The position numbers and the translations under genes are program-made. From contig CAVPJQ010000018.1 in assembly GCA_963705495.1 (NCBI GenBank), positions 1 through 64,000 of the forward strand: DNA of 64,000 bases. Direction: 5' to 3'. The first letter of the stretch is position 1, and each line of letters starts with the position of its first letter. The stretch is from DATBVX01 sp963705495. GTDB lineage: Bacteria; Pseudomonadota; Gammaproteobacteria; Steroidobacterales; Steroidobacteraceae. Of this stretch, positions 55,141-64,000 are shown piece by piece. Below the pieces are notes generated by a model. It was not told where the DNA came from and ran no database searches. It worked only from the letters and a program-made list of their open reading frames with translations.

Positions 55141-56112
55141 ATGCGTTATCGTCGTTTCGGCCGGCTCGGCTGGCAGGTGAGCGAAGTCGGTTACGGCATG
55201 TGGGGACTCAGCGGCTGGACGGGCTCCGATGACACGCGCACCCGCGCGGCCCTCAACGAGGCGGTGCACCTCGGTTGCAACTTCTTCGATACCGCCTGGG
55301 CCTATGGCGACGGGCACAGTGAGGGCCTGCTCGGTGAGCTGTTTCGCGCGCACCCGGATCAGCGCCTGTATTCGGCCAGCAAGATCCCGCCGAAGAATCT
55401 CACCTGGCCATCGCGTCGCGGCATGCGACTCGACGAGGTGTTCCCCCCGGATCACATCCGCCAATACGCCGAGCGCTCACTCGAGAACACCGGCCTTTCC
55501 AGGCTCGACCTGCTCCAGTTTCACGTCTGGGAAGACACATGGGCGCGCGATGGACGCTGGGCGCGCGCCATCGACGACCTGAAGCGCCAGGGCCTCATCA
55601 CGGCAGCCGGTGTCAGCGTCAATCGCTGGGAGCCCGCGAACGTCCTGCAGACGCTGCGGACCGGGCTGATCGATGCAGTGCAGGTGATCTACAACATCTT
55701 CGATCAGTCGCCCGAAGATGAGCTGTTGCCGGTGTGCCAGGAGCTCGACATCGCGGTGATCGCACGCGTGCCGTTCGACGAGGGCTCGCTCACCGGCAAC
55801 CTCACTCTCGATTCAAAGTGGCCGGAGGGCGATTTCCGCAATATTTACTTCGGCCGGGCAAATCTGGCGCCGACCGTCAAGCGCGTCGAAGCGTTGCGGC
55901 CAGCCGTGCCCGCCGGCATGACAATGGCGGAGCTGGCGTTGCGCTTCACAATCTCCGATCCGCGCGTCAGCACCGTGATTCCGGGGATGCGCAGCGTCGC
56001 GCACGTGGCGTCGAACATTGCGGTGTCGGACGGCCAGCCGTTACCCGAGGAACTGCTCGGCCGATTACGCGCTCACCGCTGGGACCGCTCCCCGGCGCAG
56101 TGGTCGCACTAG
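55141..56112 (+). CDS. Aldo/keto reductase
   Basis: A 323-aa NADPH-dependent oxidoreductase. The catalytic tetrad fits: Asp and Tyr in NFFDTAWAYGDGHSE, Lys in YSASKI, His in LDLLQFHVWED. NADP-contact blocks are GVSVNRWEPANVL and STVIPGMRSVAHVASN. The substrate is unknown; bacterial relatives act on small aldehydes or methylglyoxal-type carbonyls. Its ATG follows the cupin relic by 3 bp. It is convergent with the DUF11 gene (9 bp apart). Confidence 0.92.
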   Translation: MRYRRFGRLGWQVSEVGYGMWGLSGWTGSDDTRTRAALNEAVHLGCNFFDTAWAYGDGHSEGLLGELFRAHPDQRLYSASKIPPKNLTWPSRRGMRLDEVFPPDHIRQYAERSLENTGLSRLDLLQFHVWEDTWARDGRWARAIDDLKRQGLITAAGVSVNRWEPANVLQTLRTGLIDAVQVIYNIFDQSPEDELLPVCQELDIAVIARVPFDEGSLTGNLTLDSKWPEGDFRNIYFGRANLAPTVKRVEALRPAVPAGMTMAELALRFTISDPRVSTVIPGMRSVAHVASNIAVSDGQPLPEELLGRLRAHRWDRSPAQWSH

Positions 56113-56121
56113 CTTCCCTAA

Positions 56122-59100
56122 TCAGCGCAAGCGAACGCGGAAACGGATGGTGAAGGACGGATTGCCGCCCGGACCGGCGGCGCTCATCGTGCCGGTCGGC
56201 GCGATTCGAAGACCCGTGACGTTGGGATCGAAGCCCGCGGCATCGGGCACGGGCGTGTAGGTGTAGGGCGCTACGCCACCCGGCTGATTCGAATAGCTCA
56301 CGTTGGATGCATATGCGTAGCTCAGGCCGCTGACGGGCGTTCCATTCACGAAGGCAACTGGATCCCCGCTCGCCGTCGACACATAGAGATCCGAATTCGG
56401 CGGCACGAACTCGCTGATCACCAGCGTGCTCGCATCGACAGTGCCGGGCCCCTGGTTGGTGATCGTGAGCGAGTAGAGCTGGACGCTCCCCGGTATGCGC
56501 TTGGGGTTGGTCGCGTTGTTGTACGGATCGGAGATCACCTGTGAGGTGCGCGCGACGATGAGCGTCGGCTGCGGTATCACGACATCGAAGGTGCCGATAC
56601 CGAGGTCGGTCACCGTGCCTTCCGTGCCTTCGGCAGCCGTGACTCTCATGGTCCAGGAGCCTGCGGGTGCTGCGCCAGGCACAGCGTAGGTCAGCTCGTA
56701 CGTTTTGGTCGCGGCCCCCGAGTCGTTGACTTGCGTCATCGCGGAGTTGGTCAGCACTGCCGTGCCACTCGGGTTCAGGAGCGTCACCGAGGCCCCCGAG
56801 ATATCGAAACTGCCGAACGGATCGCTCACGACGGCGCGCATGAACACCGTGGAACCGGGGAAGAACGAGGCCGTCGCGACGCCGCCGGCGTAGGCGGCGT
56901 TGAAGCTCTGCACGCTGCTGACGCTGATGACGGTGTTGCTGTTGAAGCTGACATTCGAGCGCTGGGCTGCGGAGTTGGCCGGGTACACCAGCACGTCGCG
57001 ACTGCCGCTGCCGGTGGTGTTGTTGGTCACCTGCAAAGAGATGGTTGCGCCGGTGGGGAGCGTAGTCGCAGCGATTGGCACGGTAAACGTCTGCAGGGTG
57101 GGAGTCGTGTCACTGGGCGTGAACGTGACTTGCACCGTGCCCAGCGTGATGCCACCGCTGGCCGTCAGCGTCACCCGCACCACGCGCGACGTGCCGTTCC
57201 CGGAGCGCGTGAAGTACAGCTGCACGGGTGCATTGCCTGCAGGCAGCGAAAGAGTCGTCGCCAGCGCTGGGGCCAGGACCCAGGTTTGACTATTGCCCTC
57301 TACGATGGTGACGGAGGGCGGCGCAGCCGGCGCTGGCGTGCGTGACAACTGCAGTCCTGATCTCAGGTAGAGAACCTTGTTGCCGCTCGATGGGATCTGG
57401 GATTGCGACACGACGACCTGCGGCGCCGCCGGCGTCGCGCCGGGCCCGAAGGTATTGAGGACCGTTGCGGTGTTGTCGATGGTCGCGCCCGGCGGTGTGC
57501 CGCCTGCGACCCTCACGTCGAACACGACCGTGACGGTGCCATTGGCGGGCACCGTGATATTGGAGACATCGAGAAAGCCCGTGCCATCGGCCCCGGTGCC
57601 GGCCCCGGTCGAATTGTTCACGGCACCGGCCGGCAAGGTCACGACACTGAAGGAATTGACGTTGGCGGGAATGTCGTCGGTCACGCGCACGCCGGGAGCA
57701 GGGACACCGGCTGTTTCGCGCAACGTGATCGTGTAGCGCAGGGTGTCGCCGGGATTCGCATCGCCGGCGTTGAGATCCGACACGGTCTTGGTCGAGGTCG
57801 AGAGATTCGGCAGCACGACGTTGGTCGTATCGTTCGCCGTATCGTTGGCCGCATTGAAATCCAGGCTCGCGCTCGACACGACGGCCGTATTGATCTTCGA
57901 AGGCGCCGCTGCCTGGCCGGGCAGAACCGTAAGCGAGAGATCGGGCAAAGTCGCACCCAGCGCGAGCGGTGGCGGGTGATTGCAGGTCACGGTCTGAGCA
58001 GCTGCGCTGCAACTCCATCCCGTGCCAGTGCCTGACACATAACTGAACCCGGTGGGGAGCGTGTCCGTCACCGTGATGGTGTTGTCTTCCTGCTCGAGCC
58101 CCACGCCGGTGCCATTGCTGACGCGAATCGTGTAGACGCCGTTGGTTCCGGCGGAGAAGTTCCCGACGTGCGTCTTGGTGATGCTGAGATCGACACTCGG
58201 TTCGCTCGTGATGCTCACGACCTGCGCGGTCAGCAGGACGAGGTCGCCGCCCGCCGAGAACACGGTCGTCGCCGACGTTTGCCCGGCTGAGATGTACGGA
58301 TCTAGGGTGAAAGTATCGACGTCGACGCCGTAGCTGGTCGCCACCCCGAGCGTGTTGACGGTGCCGTCGTAGGGTTGGGTGGTCGGGTCGCTGGCGGGGA
58401 CGACGATGCCATCGTCGAGCGCGTTGCCGTTGAAGCTCAACTGCTCGCTGAAACCGTTAAGCGGTGTCGAATTCTGCGGATCGCCTTCCCAGGCGACGAT
58501 TGCCATCTTGCCGTTGATCGGTGCGACCGGCACGCGAAAACCGTCAGGCGTCAGCGTGATGGAACTGCCGCGGAAGAACTGCAACCCGTCGAACACGTTG
58601 ATGGCGCGCAGATCCTCCGCCGCGCGCTGGTAGATCACGACGAGTCCCCAGCCCGCGACCACGGCCTGGCTGCCGCAATGAGGCGCGCCCGTATTGACCG
58701 TGAGTCCGCTGAAGGTGTAGTTGCCATTCCCGGCGACGCGCGCCGTCACGTCGGCGAAGCCGCCGAAGTACGGGAACAGAGTGCCGCCGTTGTTGAACGT
58801 GGTGGTGAACGTGCGAGTCGCAGTGAGCGCCGAACCGGCGAAAGTAACGGTCGAGTCGATCGTGGCTCCGGTCTGCGATCCGCCCCAGTACAAGTAGGCG
58901 GCGAGAATCGTCGAGCCCGCTGGAATGCCGGCGACGGCAGCGGTACTGCTGGCGCCAACGGCGCAAGCGTCACCCGTATTTGGCTGCGTACGGAGCGATC
59001 CGCCGGTCGCAACGAAATTGATGTTGCCGACGAAGCGCGCGTACCGGGTGATGGTCTGTGAAAAGGCCGTGGCGGGGCCAAGGAGCAGCCCCACCAAGGC

Positions 59101-59124
59101 CAGCCACGCCAGTGTTCGCCTCAT
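56122..59124 (-). CDS. Secreted 1000-aa beta-rich protein with DUF11 repeats
   Basis: Signal peptide (LAWLALVGLLLGPATAFSQ) followed by a Thr/Ser/Gly/Ala-rich extracellular protein. The first about 300 residues form a domain with LYWGGSQTGATIDSTVTF and GWGLVVIYQR, seen in surface proteins that precede DUF11 modules. DUF11-type repeats follow at about 310-400 (VDLSITKTHVGNFSAG), 430-540 (STSTKTVSDLNAGDANPGDTL) and 870-980 (LIVARTSQVISDP then SLTITNQGPGTVDAS). No C-terminal anchor, sorting signal or transmembrane helix is visible. It is probably cell-surface or released; function unknown. The frame is intact. Confidence 0.85.
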   Translation of the reverse strand: MRRTLAWLALVGLLLGPATAFSQTITRYARFVGNINFVATGGSLRTQPNTGDACAVGASSTAAVAGIPAGSTILAAYLYWGGSQTGATIDSTVTFAGSALTATRTFTTTFNNGGTLFPYFGGFADVTARVAGNGNYTFSGLTVNTGAPHCGSQAVVAGWGLVVIYQRAAEDLRAINVFDGLQFFRGSSITLTPDGFRVPVAPINGKMAIVAWEGDPQNSTPLNGFSEQLSFNGNALDDGIVVPASDPTTQPYDGTVNTLGVATSYGVDVDTFTLDPYISAGQTSATTVFSAGGDLVLLTAQVVSITSEPSVDLSITKTHVGNFSAGTNGVYTIRVSNGTGVGLEQEDNTITVTDTLPTGFSYVSGTGTGWSCSAAAQTVTCNHPPPLALGATLPDLSLTVLPGQAAAPSKINTAVVSSASLDFNAANDTANDTTNVVLPNLSTSTKTVSDLNAGDANPGDTLRYTITLRETAGVPAPGVRVTDDIPANVNSFSVVTLPAGAVNNSTGAGTGADGTGFLDVSNITVPANGTVTVVFDVRVAGGTPPGATIDNTATVLNTFGPGATPAAPQVVVSQSQIPSSGNKVLYLRSGLQLSRTPAPAAPPSVTIVEGNSQTWVLAPALATTLSLPAGNAPVQLYFTRSGNGTSRVVRVTLTASGGITLGTVQVTFTPSDTTPTLQTFTVPIAATTLPTGATISLQVTNNTTGSGSRDVLVYPANSAAQRSNVSFNSNTVISVSSVQSFNAAYAGGVATASFFPGSTVFMRAVVSDPFGSFDISGASVTLLNPSGTAVLTNSAMTQVNDSGAATKTYELTYAVPGAAPAGSWTMRVTAAEGTEGTVTDLGIGTFDVVIPQPTLIVARTSQVISDPYNNATNPKRIPGSVQLYSLTITNQGPGTVDASTLVISEFVPPNSDLYVSTASGDPVAFVNGTPVSGLSYAYASNVSYSNQPGGVAPYTYTPVPDAAGFDPNVTGLRIAPTGTMSAAGPGGNPSFTIRFRVRLR

Positions 59125-59262
59125 TGCAACACTCGATTACCCTTGCGATCGTGATCGCCGCCGCGCCGCACCGCCGTCACTGCGGAACACCCTGCGCAAA
59201 TCGGCTCGCTCACTGTATAAGTCTTTGAGTTCCAAGCGCGTGGAGCCGCTCACAGGGCCTTT

Positions 59263-59829
59263 ATGTCAACCGTGATCGAGCGCACAAATCGCCCCCAATC
59301 GCAGCCCCTTCTGTCGCTCGTAGTGGCGATGGCTGAGAACGGTGTGATCGGCAACGCAAATCGACTTCCGTGGCACCTGCCGGCGGACCTGAAGCACTTC
59401 AAGAGCGTGACCATGGGCAAGCCCATGCTGATGGGTCGCAAGACCTTCGAATCCATCGGCAAAGCGCTGCCCGGGAGGCGCAATCTCGTGATGTCACGCG
59501 GCCGCCAGATCGATGCGCCAGGCATTGAAACGGTGGCGGATCTCGAAGCAGCACTCGCGGCCACACAGGATGCCGACGAGCTCATGGTGATCGGCGGAGC
59601 GGAGATCTTTCGGTTGTGTCTGCCGCATGCGCAACGCATCTATCTCACCCGCGTGCACGCGCCGATCGCCGGCGATACGCGCTTTCCCAGCATCGACTGG
59701 CACGAGTGGCGCAGCGTGCAACGAACCGTACAGGCTGCGGATGACCGCAACGCCTACGCGCTGACGTTCGTGACGCTGGAAAAGGGGTCGCCGTCGCGCG
59801 GCGACCCCGATGACCCTCACTCCTTATAA
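59263..59829 (+). CDS. folA: Dihydrofolate reductase
   Basis: Reduces dihydrofolate to tetrahydrofolate, restoring the cofactor used by ThyA. The 188-aa protein has LLSLVVAMAENGVIGNANRLPWHLPADLKHF, which carries the active-site acid region and substrate contacts, MGRKTFESIGKALPGRRNLVMSR for NADPH binding, and ELMVIGGAEIF. It is slightly longer than the usual 160-170 aa because of an N-terminal extension and a charged C-terminal tail. The 3' end overlaps the convergent membrane-protein gene by 13 nt. Confidence 0.96.
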   Translation: MSTVIERTNRPQSQPLLSLVVAMAENGVIGNANRLPWHLPADLKHFKSVTMGKPMLMGRKTFESIGKALPGRRNLVMSRGRQIDAPGIETVADLEAALAATQDADELMVIGGAEIFRLCLPHAQRIYLTRVHAPIAGDTRFPSIDWHEWRSVQRTVQAADDRNAYALTFVTLEKGSPSRGDPDDPHSL

Positions 59830-60239
59830 ACCCAGGCGCCCGCGACTCCGGCGAGCACGGTCTCAATCAGGCCCTGGAAACCCCATTTCACCAGCAGATC
59901 GTCTGAATACAGTCCGATGACGTGGTAATCGATGAGTCCCACCAGATAGCCACCGAGGAACATCGCAATCGATACGACGACGGCGGTGCGAACGCCTGGT
60001 CCGAAGCGCGTCCGTGCCGCGGCGTAAAAGAAGATCAGCACGAGCCCCACGAGCAGGCACACGACTGCGTAGGCCAGGTAGGCGCTCGAACTCATCGACG
60101 CGGCGAGTCCGAGCTCATTGAGGCGCGCCGCGACTGGTGTTCCCCACACCTTTACGGCCATGAACCATTCGATCAGATAGATGACGAGCGCGGCGACTAC
60201 ACCGCCGCCGATCCAGCGCGGAACATTGATTCCACCCAT
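59817..60239 (-). CDS. Small four-helix membrane protein of unknown function
   Basis: A 140-aa protein with four predicted transmembrane helices: WIGGGVVAALVIYLIEWFMAV, AYLAYAVVCLLVGLVLIFFYA, AVVVSIAMFLGGYLVGLIDY and a weaker GLIETVLAGVAGAWVY. Charged loops and the short tail YKE lie between. I do not recognise a named family with certainty; similar DUF membrane proteins occur in proteobacteria. It starts at ATG 60239 and overlaps folA at its 3' end. Confidence 0.7.
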   Translation of the reverse strand: MGGINVPRWIGGGVVAALVIYLIEWFMAVKVWGTPVAARLNELGLAASMSSSAYLAYAVVCLLVGLVLIFFYAAARTRFGPGVRTAVVVSIAMFLGGYLVGLIDYHVIGLYSDDLLVKWGFQGLIETVLAGVAGAWVYKE

Positions 60240-60269
60240 GGCTATCCCCCCGGTTTGTTGATGTTGTCA

Positions 60270-60361
60270 TCCCCTCGGGAGAGCGCACGCCGCGGACCCC
60301 GAGGCGAACGGGCGAGGAGGGTACGCCGAGGGGACACGACGGGCAAACCGCCCGTTACAAT
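60270..60361 (+). promoter_or_regulatory. Palindromic leader and TACAAT promoter of the ICMT-like gene
   Basis: A 9-bp inverted repeat (60270-60278 / 60326-60334) encloses 47 nt. A smaller stem, 60339-60344 with 60350-60355, lies next to it. TACAAT at 60356-60361 would start transcription near 60368, 15 nt before GTG 60383. The larger palindrome could end transcription of the divergent gene side or act as an operator. Confidence 0.4.
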
Positions 60362-60382
60362 GGGCACGGACTCGAGACAGAC

Positions 60383-60835
60383 GTGGAACAAAAACGCAAA
60401 ATCCTTCCGCCGGTCTGGTTGCTGCTTGCGCTGGGACTCGCCGTGGCATTGAACTACGCGGCGCCCATCGTGCGCATCTTTACTCCTCCCTGGTCGTACT
60501 CGGGCGCAGTGCTGGTGGTGCTCGGCATCACGATGAGTGCAGCTGGGGCCGGCGCGTTCAAGCGAGCCGGCACACCGGTGGTGCCCTTCGAGCCCTCGAC
60601 CGCGCTGGTGACGGATGGCCTCTACCGCTTTACGCGTAACCCGATGTACCTCGGACTGGTGCTGAGCCTGCTCGGCGCCGCGATCCTGCTCGGCAGTCTG
60701 GGTGCCTTGCTGGTGCTGCCGGCATTCGTGTGGATCCTGCAGACGCAGTTCATCGCCGGTGAAGAGCGCTTTCTCGAAGGCATCTTCGGCGCGCGCTATC
60801 TCGACTACAAGAAGCGGGTCCGACGCTGGCTGTAA
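60383..60835 (+). CDS. Isoprenylcysteine/phospholipid methyltransferase-like membrane protein
   Basis: A 150-aa ICMT/PEMT-family protein. Hydrophobic helices are at 10-30, 36-56 and 95-120. The SAM-binding signature is TDGLYRFTRNPMYLGLVL, and EERFLEGIFGARYLDYKKRVRRWL completes the usual C-terminal block. The substrate in bacteria is unknown, since prenylated CaaX proteins are generally absent. Starts at GTG 60383. It is 25 bp upstream of the PQQ dehydrogenase gene and likely cotranscribed. Confidence 0.87.
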   Translation: MEQKRKILPPVWLLLALGLAVALNYAAPIVRIFTPPWSYSGAVLVVLGITMSAAGAGAFKRAGTPVVPFEPSTALVTDGLYRFTRNPMYLGLVLSLLGAAILLGSLGALLVLPAFVWILQTQFIAGEERFLEGIFGARYLDYKKRVRRWL

Positions 60836-60860
60836 AGACGACAAGAGACCGGGGGGAGTA

Positions 60861-62825
60861 ATGACGTTCGCTCGAAAAATCTCGCGGGCAAGTCTGCTCG
60901 TCTGTGTGCTGTTGGTGGCTTGCAGCGAAGGCGGCAAGGTCGATCACCCGAACGGACCGGGCGCGGAATGGACGAGCTTCGGCGGCAGCCCGGGTGGCGG
61001 ACACTATTCACCCGCGAATGAGATCACGCGCGAGAATGTCCATGCACTGAAGCTTGCGTGGGTTCATCACTCGGGCGACGTTCGCGGGCCGCCCGCGGAA
61101 GGCGCAGGCGCCATCAATGGCCCTCTGCAGCAGACCGGTTTCGGTGCGACGCCCATTGTCTCCGGCGACACGCTTTACTACTGCACGCCATACAACCGCG
61201 TGTTCGCTCTGGATGCGGCGACCGGCAAGGAACGGTGGGTGTTCGACCCTCATGTCGACATGAGCCAGGAGAACGCGCCCGCTTGTCGCGGCGTTTCGCT
61301 TTGGGCAGGCGCGGGAGGGCCAGAGCAGTGTGGCAAGCGCATATTCACTGGGACCCTTGATGCCCGGCTGATCGCGCTGGATGCCGGGAGCGGCGCCGCC
61401 TGTACGGATTTCGGCACCGGCGGGGAAGTGGATCTCAATGTCGGCCTGACGCCGCACGGCTCCAGGGAATACAGCGTGACCAGTCCGCCGGCCATCCTGG
61501 GCGATACGGTCATCGTGGGGGCACTGGTTGCCGACAGCTTCCGCAAGGGCGTGCCGGCCGGCGTCGTGCGCGCGTTCGATGCGCGCAGCGGTGCACTCAA
61601 GTGGGCGTGGAATGCGGTGCCGCCGGGTGAAGCCGATCTCAATCCTGACGGCACCTATCGCGCCGGCACCCCCAATGTCTGGTCGATCATGTCGGTCGAT
61701 CCCGCGCGCAATCTCGTCTTTCTGCCGACGGGCAATGCGGGGAACGACTATTTCGGCGGCGACCGCCAAGGGCTCGACTACTACTCGAGCTCGGTGGTCG
61801 CGCTGGACGGTGCGACCGGCAAGGTCGTGTGGCACTTCCAGGCTGTGCATCACGATGTCTGGGACTACGACATGCCGGCACAACCGACACTGCTCGACCT
61901 GACGATCGACGGCAAGAGCGTTCCGGCGCTGATCGAAGTGACCAAGATGGGCTTCACGTTCGTGCTCAATCGCGAAACGGGCGAGCCGCTGTTCCCAGTC
62001 GAGGAGAAACCGGCGCCACAGGATGGCGCCGTGCCGGAGGAACATCTGAGCGCGACGCAGCCGGTGCCCTCACTCCCGGCACCAACGGCCCGGACGCGGC
62101 TGACTGCGGATGACGCGTGGGGCTTCACGTTCTGGGACAAGGGCAAGTGTCGCGACACGCTCGAGGGATTGCGCACCGGCGATATCTATCAGCCGCCGTC
62201 GTTGCAGGGGTCGGTGATCAATCCCTCCACGTTCGGCGGCAACGATTGGGGATCACCCGCTGTAGATCCCGTGAGCCAGCGGATGGTCGTGGCGACGACT
62301 CACATCGCGTTGTCGGTCAAGCTCGTGCCTCGAGCCCAGTGTGGCTCGCTCAATCCGGACTTGCCGCAAACCGGCTCTGCCTATTGCGCGATTGTCCTGC
62401 CAGTGCTCTCGCCGTGGGGTGCGCCCTGCACCAAGCCACCCTGGGCGACGCTCGACGCCGTCGATCTTTCGTCGGGCAAGATGGCCTGGACCCGTCCGCT
62501 CGGTGAGCTGGGCGCGGGCGCGAGGTGGCCGCTGTCCAAGATGGACGGCTCGGCGTTTTCGATCGGCGGCCCACTCATCACCGCGACGGGCCTGATCTTC
62601 ATCGGCGCGGGCACCGACCCTGCATTCCGGGCCTACGATCTCTCCACCGGCAAGGAGCTCTGGAAGGCGACCTTGCCGACCACAGCAAACTCGGTGCCGA
62701 TGAGTTACCGGCTCGGGGACAACGGGCGCCAGTTCGTGGTGGTCGCCGCGGGCGGCCATTTCGCGCTGAGCGGAATGGTACCGGCGGGCGACTCCCTGAT
62801 GGCGTTCGCGCTGCCGACCGAGTGA
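60861..62825 (+). CDS. PQQ-dependent dehydrogenase, lipoprotein (glucose/quinate type)
   Basis: A 654-aa beta-propeller quinoprotein. It has a lipoprotein signal (SLLVCVLLVACSEG, lipobox VAC), so it is membrane-anchored in the periplasm without the N-terminal helices of classic mGDH. Tryptophan-docking-type repeats are VFALDAATGKERWVFDP, ARSGALKWAWN, ALDGATGKVVWHFQAVHHDVWDYDMPAQP (the segment typical of the mGDH/quinate group), and AYDLSTGKELWKATLP. It would pass electrons to ubiquinone. The sugar or alcohol substrate is unknown. GGGGGAG is the ribosome site. No pqq biosynthesis genes lie in the window. Confidence 0.9.
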   Translation: MTFARKISRASLLVCVLLVACSEGGKVDHPNGPGAEWTSFGGSPGGGHYSPANEITRENVHALKLAWVHHSGDVRGPPAEGAGAINGPLQQTGFGATPIVSGDTLYYCTPYNRVFALDAATGKERWVFDPHVDMSQENAPACRGVSLWAGAGGPEQCGKRIFTGTLDARLIALDAGSGAACTDFGTGGEVDLNVGLTPHGSREYSVTSPPAILGDTVIVGALVADSFRKGVPAGVVRAFDARSGALKWAWNAVPPGEADLNPDGTYRAGTPNVWSIMSVDPARNLVFLPTGNAGNDYFGGDRQGLDYYSSSVVALDGATGKVVWHFQAVHHDVWDYDMPAQPTLLDLTIDGKSVPALIEVTKMGFTFVLNRETGEPLFPVEEKPAPQDGAVPEEHLSATQPVPSLPAPTARTRLTADDAWGFTFWDKGKCRDTLEGLRTGDIYQPPSLQGSVINPSTFGGNDWGSPAVDPVSQRMVVATTHIALSVKLVPRAQCGSLNPDLPQTGSAYCAIVLPVLSPWGAPCTKPPWATLDAVDLSSGKMAWTRPLGELGAGARWPLSKMDGSAFSIGGPLITATGLIFIGAGTDPAFRAYDLSTGKELWKATLPTTANSVPMSYRLGDNGRQFVVVAAGGHFALSGMVPAGDSLMAFALPTE

Positions 62826-62834
62826 GGTGACGAA

Positions 62835-64000
62835 CTAGGGCTCGGGTGTCGGCAGCGGTGCTTCGACGGCGGCGCCGCCATGCACCCCGGCCAGCTCGCT
62901 CATCGCGCGGCGCAATGCCTTCCAGCGGCGTCCGCGCACGCGGCGGAAGGTCTTGGTGAAACGGCGCCGCATGTCGCCGGCACTGAGGCGCTGCCGCTCG
63001 GTGAAGATTCCCATCAGGAAGACCGTCTCGCCCGGCATCTTGCACGAGCGGCTACCGACCATGACCCGAAACCGATCTGCTGCGACGTTTGCATCCTGGT
63101 GCGATCCGAGGCGGTTCTGCAGTCGTCTGACCGCCTGCAACATCTTCATCGCGCTCTCGCCATAGAAGCCGTCGAACGACTCGATCGCGTAGCGCAGGCG
63201 CTTCGTGCGTCGCCGTACATTGTGGTACGCGGCCGCGTCCATATGGCGGTCAGCCGCGTCGGCCGCGCGCCGCAGTTTCCTGAAGGTGCGGCGAATCAGC
63301 CGGGGCGCGACCCGAGCGGCGATCGGGTTGTTGCGCCTGACGGCCATGCGGTTCGGCTTGAAGAGAGCGACCCGCAGTCGCTCGATGAGGCGCCGCGTCG
63401 ACGCGCGATCGAGCGCGGCCAGCATCCGGGTCCGGGCCTGCTGCCGTTCTCCCTCGAGTCGGGCGCGCAGCGGGTCGAGCCGCTGGCGATCGATCTCGTT
63501 CAGCTCCGCGGCGAATCGATCGAGCTCCGCGAGCTGCACATCAAGATCGCGCACTGTGCCGAGCGTACGCACGAGAGCCTTCCAGGCCGGGCGCTGTCGC
63601 AGGATCGTCTTCGGCAGATAGTCCTGGAACAGTCCCAGGCTCGTGTCGAGTCGACGGGCTGCGACCCGCAGTTCATGCAGGCGCTCCTCATTCTCGCCGA
63701 GCCGCGCCGCGGGCTCGCTCGTCAGCCAGGCCCACAAGTGCCGCCGCAGGTTGGCGCGCGCGATCTCGCCGATGCTCAGGGTCGGATCGATCAACATCGA
63801 GCCGAGGTCGCTCGACACCGGCGCCACCAGCCCCGTGGACTTCAGTCCCACCTCGTACTTGCTGTCGGCCGCGGCCTCCAGCTCGCACTCGACGCGCAAC
63901 TGGTCCACGAGCGGCTCGAGCGACCGCGTGGGCTCGCCGAGTGCTTCCACGTCGACGCGCCGGATGCGCGCCCGGGAACCGCCGTCGGCACTGGCGACGA
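62835..64000 (-). CDS. CYTH-CHAD domain protein, 5' end beyond the window
   Basis: The open frame continues through the right edge, so the N-terminus is missing. The visible N-terminal part (IRRVDVEALGEPTRSLEP, then VECELEAAADSKYEVGLKS) looks like the end of a CYTH triphosphatase domain. The CHAD domain follows from about residue 80 of the ORF that begins at GTG 63950, with conserved His/Arg/Lys helices: LHELRVAARRLDTSLGLF, TVRDLDVQLAELDRF, NVRRRTKRLRYAIESFDGFYG and LGSHQDANVA. CHAD proteins bind polyphosphate, and CYTH enzymes cleave triphosphates. An inorganic-polyphosphate role is inferred. Confidence 0.88.
   Translation of the reverse strand, partial: VASADGGSRARIRRVDVEALGEPTRSLEPLVDQLRVECELEAAADSKYEVGLKSTGLVAPVSSDLGSMLIDPTLSIGEIARANLRRHLWAWLTSEPAARLGENEERLHELRVAARRLDTSLGLFQDYLPKTILRQRPAWKALVRTLGTVRDLDVQLAELDRFAAELNEIDRQRLDPLRARLEGERQQARTRMLAALDRASTRRLIERLRVALFKPNRMAVRRNNPIAARVAPRLIRRTFRKLRRAADAADRHMDAAAYHNVRRRTKRLRYAIESFDGFYGESAMKMLQAVRRLQNRLGSHQDANVAADRFRVMVGSRSCKMPGETVFLMGIFTERQRLSAGDMRRRFTKTFRRVRGRRWKALRRAMSELAGVHGGAAVEAPLPTPEP

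Noticed and set aside
1..64000. CRISPR arrays, tRNA or rRNA genes, prophage or integrase genes
   Set aside because: No regular spaced repeats, tRNA-like cloverleaf ends, rRNA segments or phage genes were recognised by reading; a tRNAscan/Infernal run would be decisive.

Overview
The window is a stretch of GC-rich chromosome, probably from a gammaproteobacterium near the Steroidobacteraceae, Nevskiales or Xanthomonadales. This placement is an inference from gene content: TonB-dependent receptor, membrane-type urate hydroxylase PuuD, TolB-like/TPR membrane protein, RAYT with REP sequences, and Lgt-ThyA. No rRNA, tRNA or CRISPR array was seen.

Region 1 (0-11.5 kb) is a purine catabolic island that covers every step from guanine to glyoxylate: guanine deaminase, a PRPP-type phosphoribosyltransferase, UraH, XdhA/XdhB, PuuD, AllA, allantoicase, PuuE, UraD, then an adenosine kinase. 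Several neighbours overlap by 4 nt, so they are probably translated together. A cytochrome P450 follows.

Region 2 (13.3-25.2 kb) is a nucleoside uptake and salvage island: two overlapping aldehyde dehydrogenase genes (together resembling a split two-domain ALDH16), DeoC, DeoD, a TonB-dependent receptor, adenosine deaminase, an exported amidohydrolase, DeoB and a CNT-type nucleoside transporter. It supplies bases and deoxyribose phosphate to region 1.

Region 3 (25.6-45.3 kb) is mixed: a 986-aa double HtrA-like protease, a Sua5-type threonylcarbamoyl-AMP synthase, an AAA ATPase coupled to an Lrp-type regulator, leucine dehydrogenase, a D-amino-acid dehydrogenase, a PLP-dependent decarboxylase, the peptidoglycan pair MepK/LdtD, HAD and HIT proteins, an M23 protein, a 1000-bp RAYT element with 22-bp inverted ends, a related REP pair, PsiE, a TolB/TPR protein and a TfoX-type protein.

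Region 4 (45.3-64 kb) holds an MFS transporter, a YyaL-type thioredoxin-fold protein, an RlmI-type methyltransferase, Lgt, ThyA, a SET-domain protein, a 2OG-Fe(II) oxygenase, an M3 peptidase lipoprotein, an aldo/keto reductase, a 1000-aa secreted DUF11 protein, DHFR, two small membrane proteins, a PQQ dehydrogenase lipoprotein and a CYTH/CHAD protein cut by the right edge.

An important caveat: about 30 frame breaks lie between 10.8 and 43.5 kb. Most behave as one extra base, while genes outside that interval look intact. The broken genes keep good full-length family similarity across the breaks, so sequence error is more likely than decay. They are typed as pseudogenes only because the sequence as given does not encode them in one frame.
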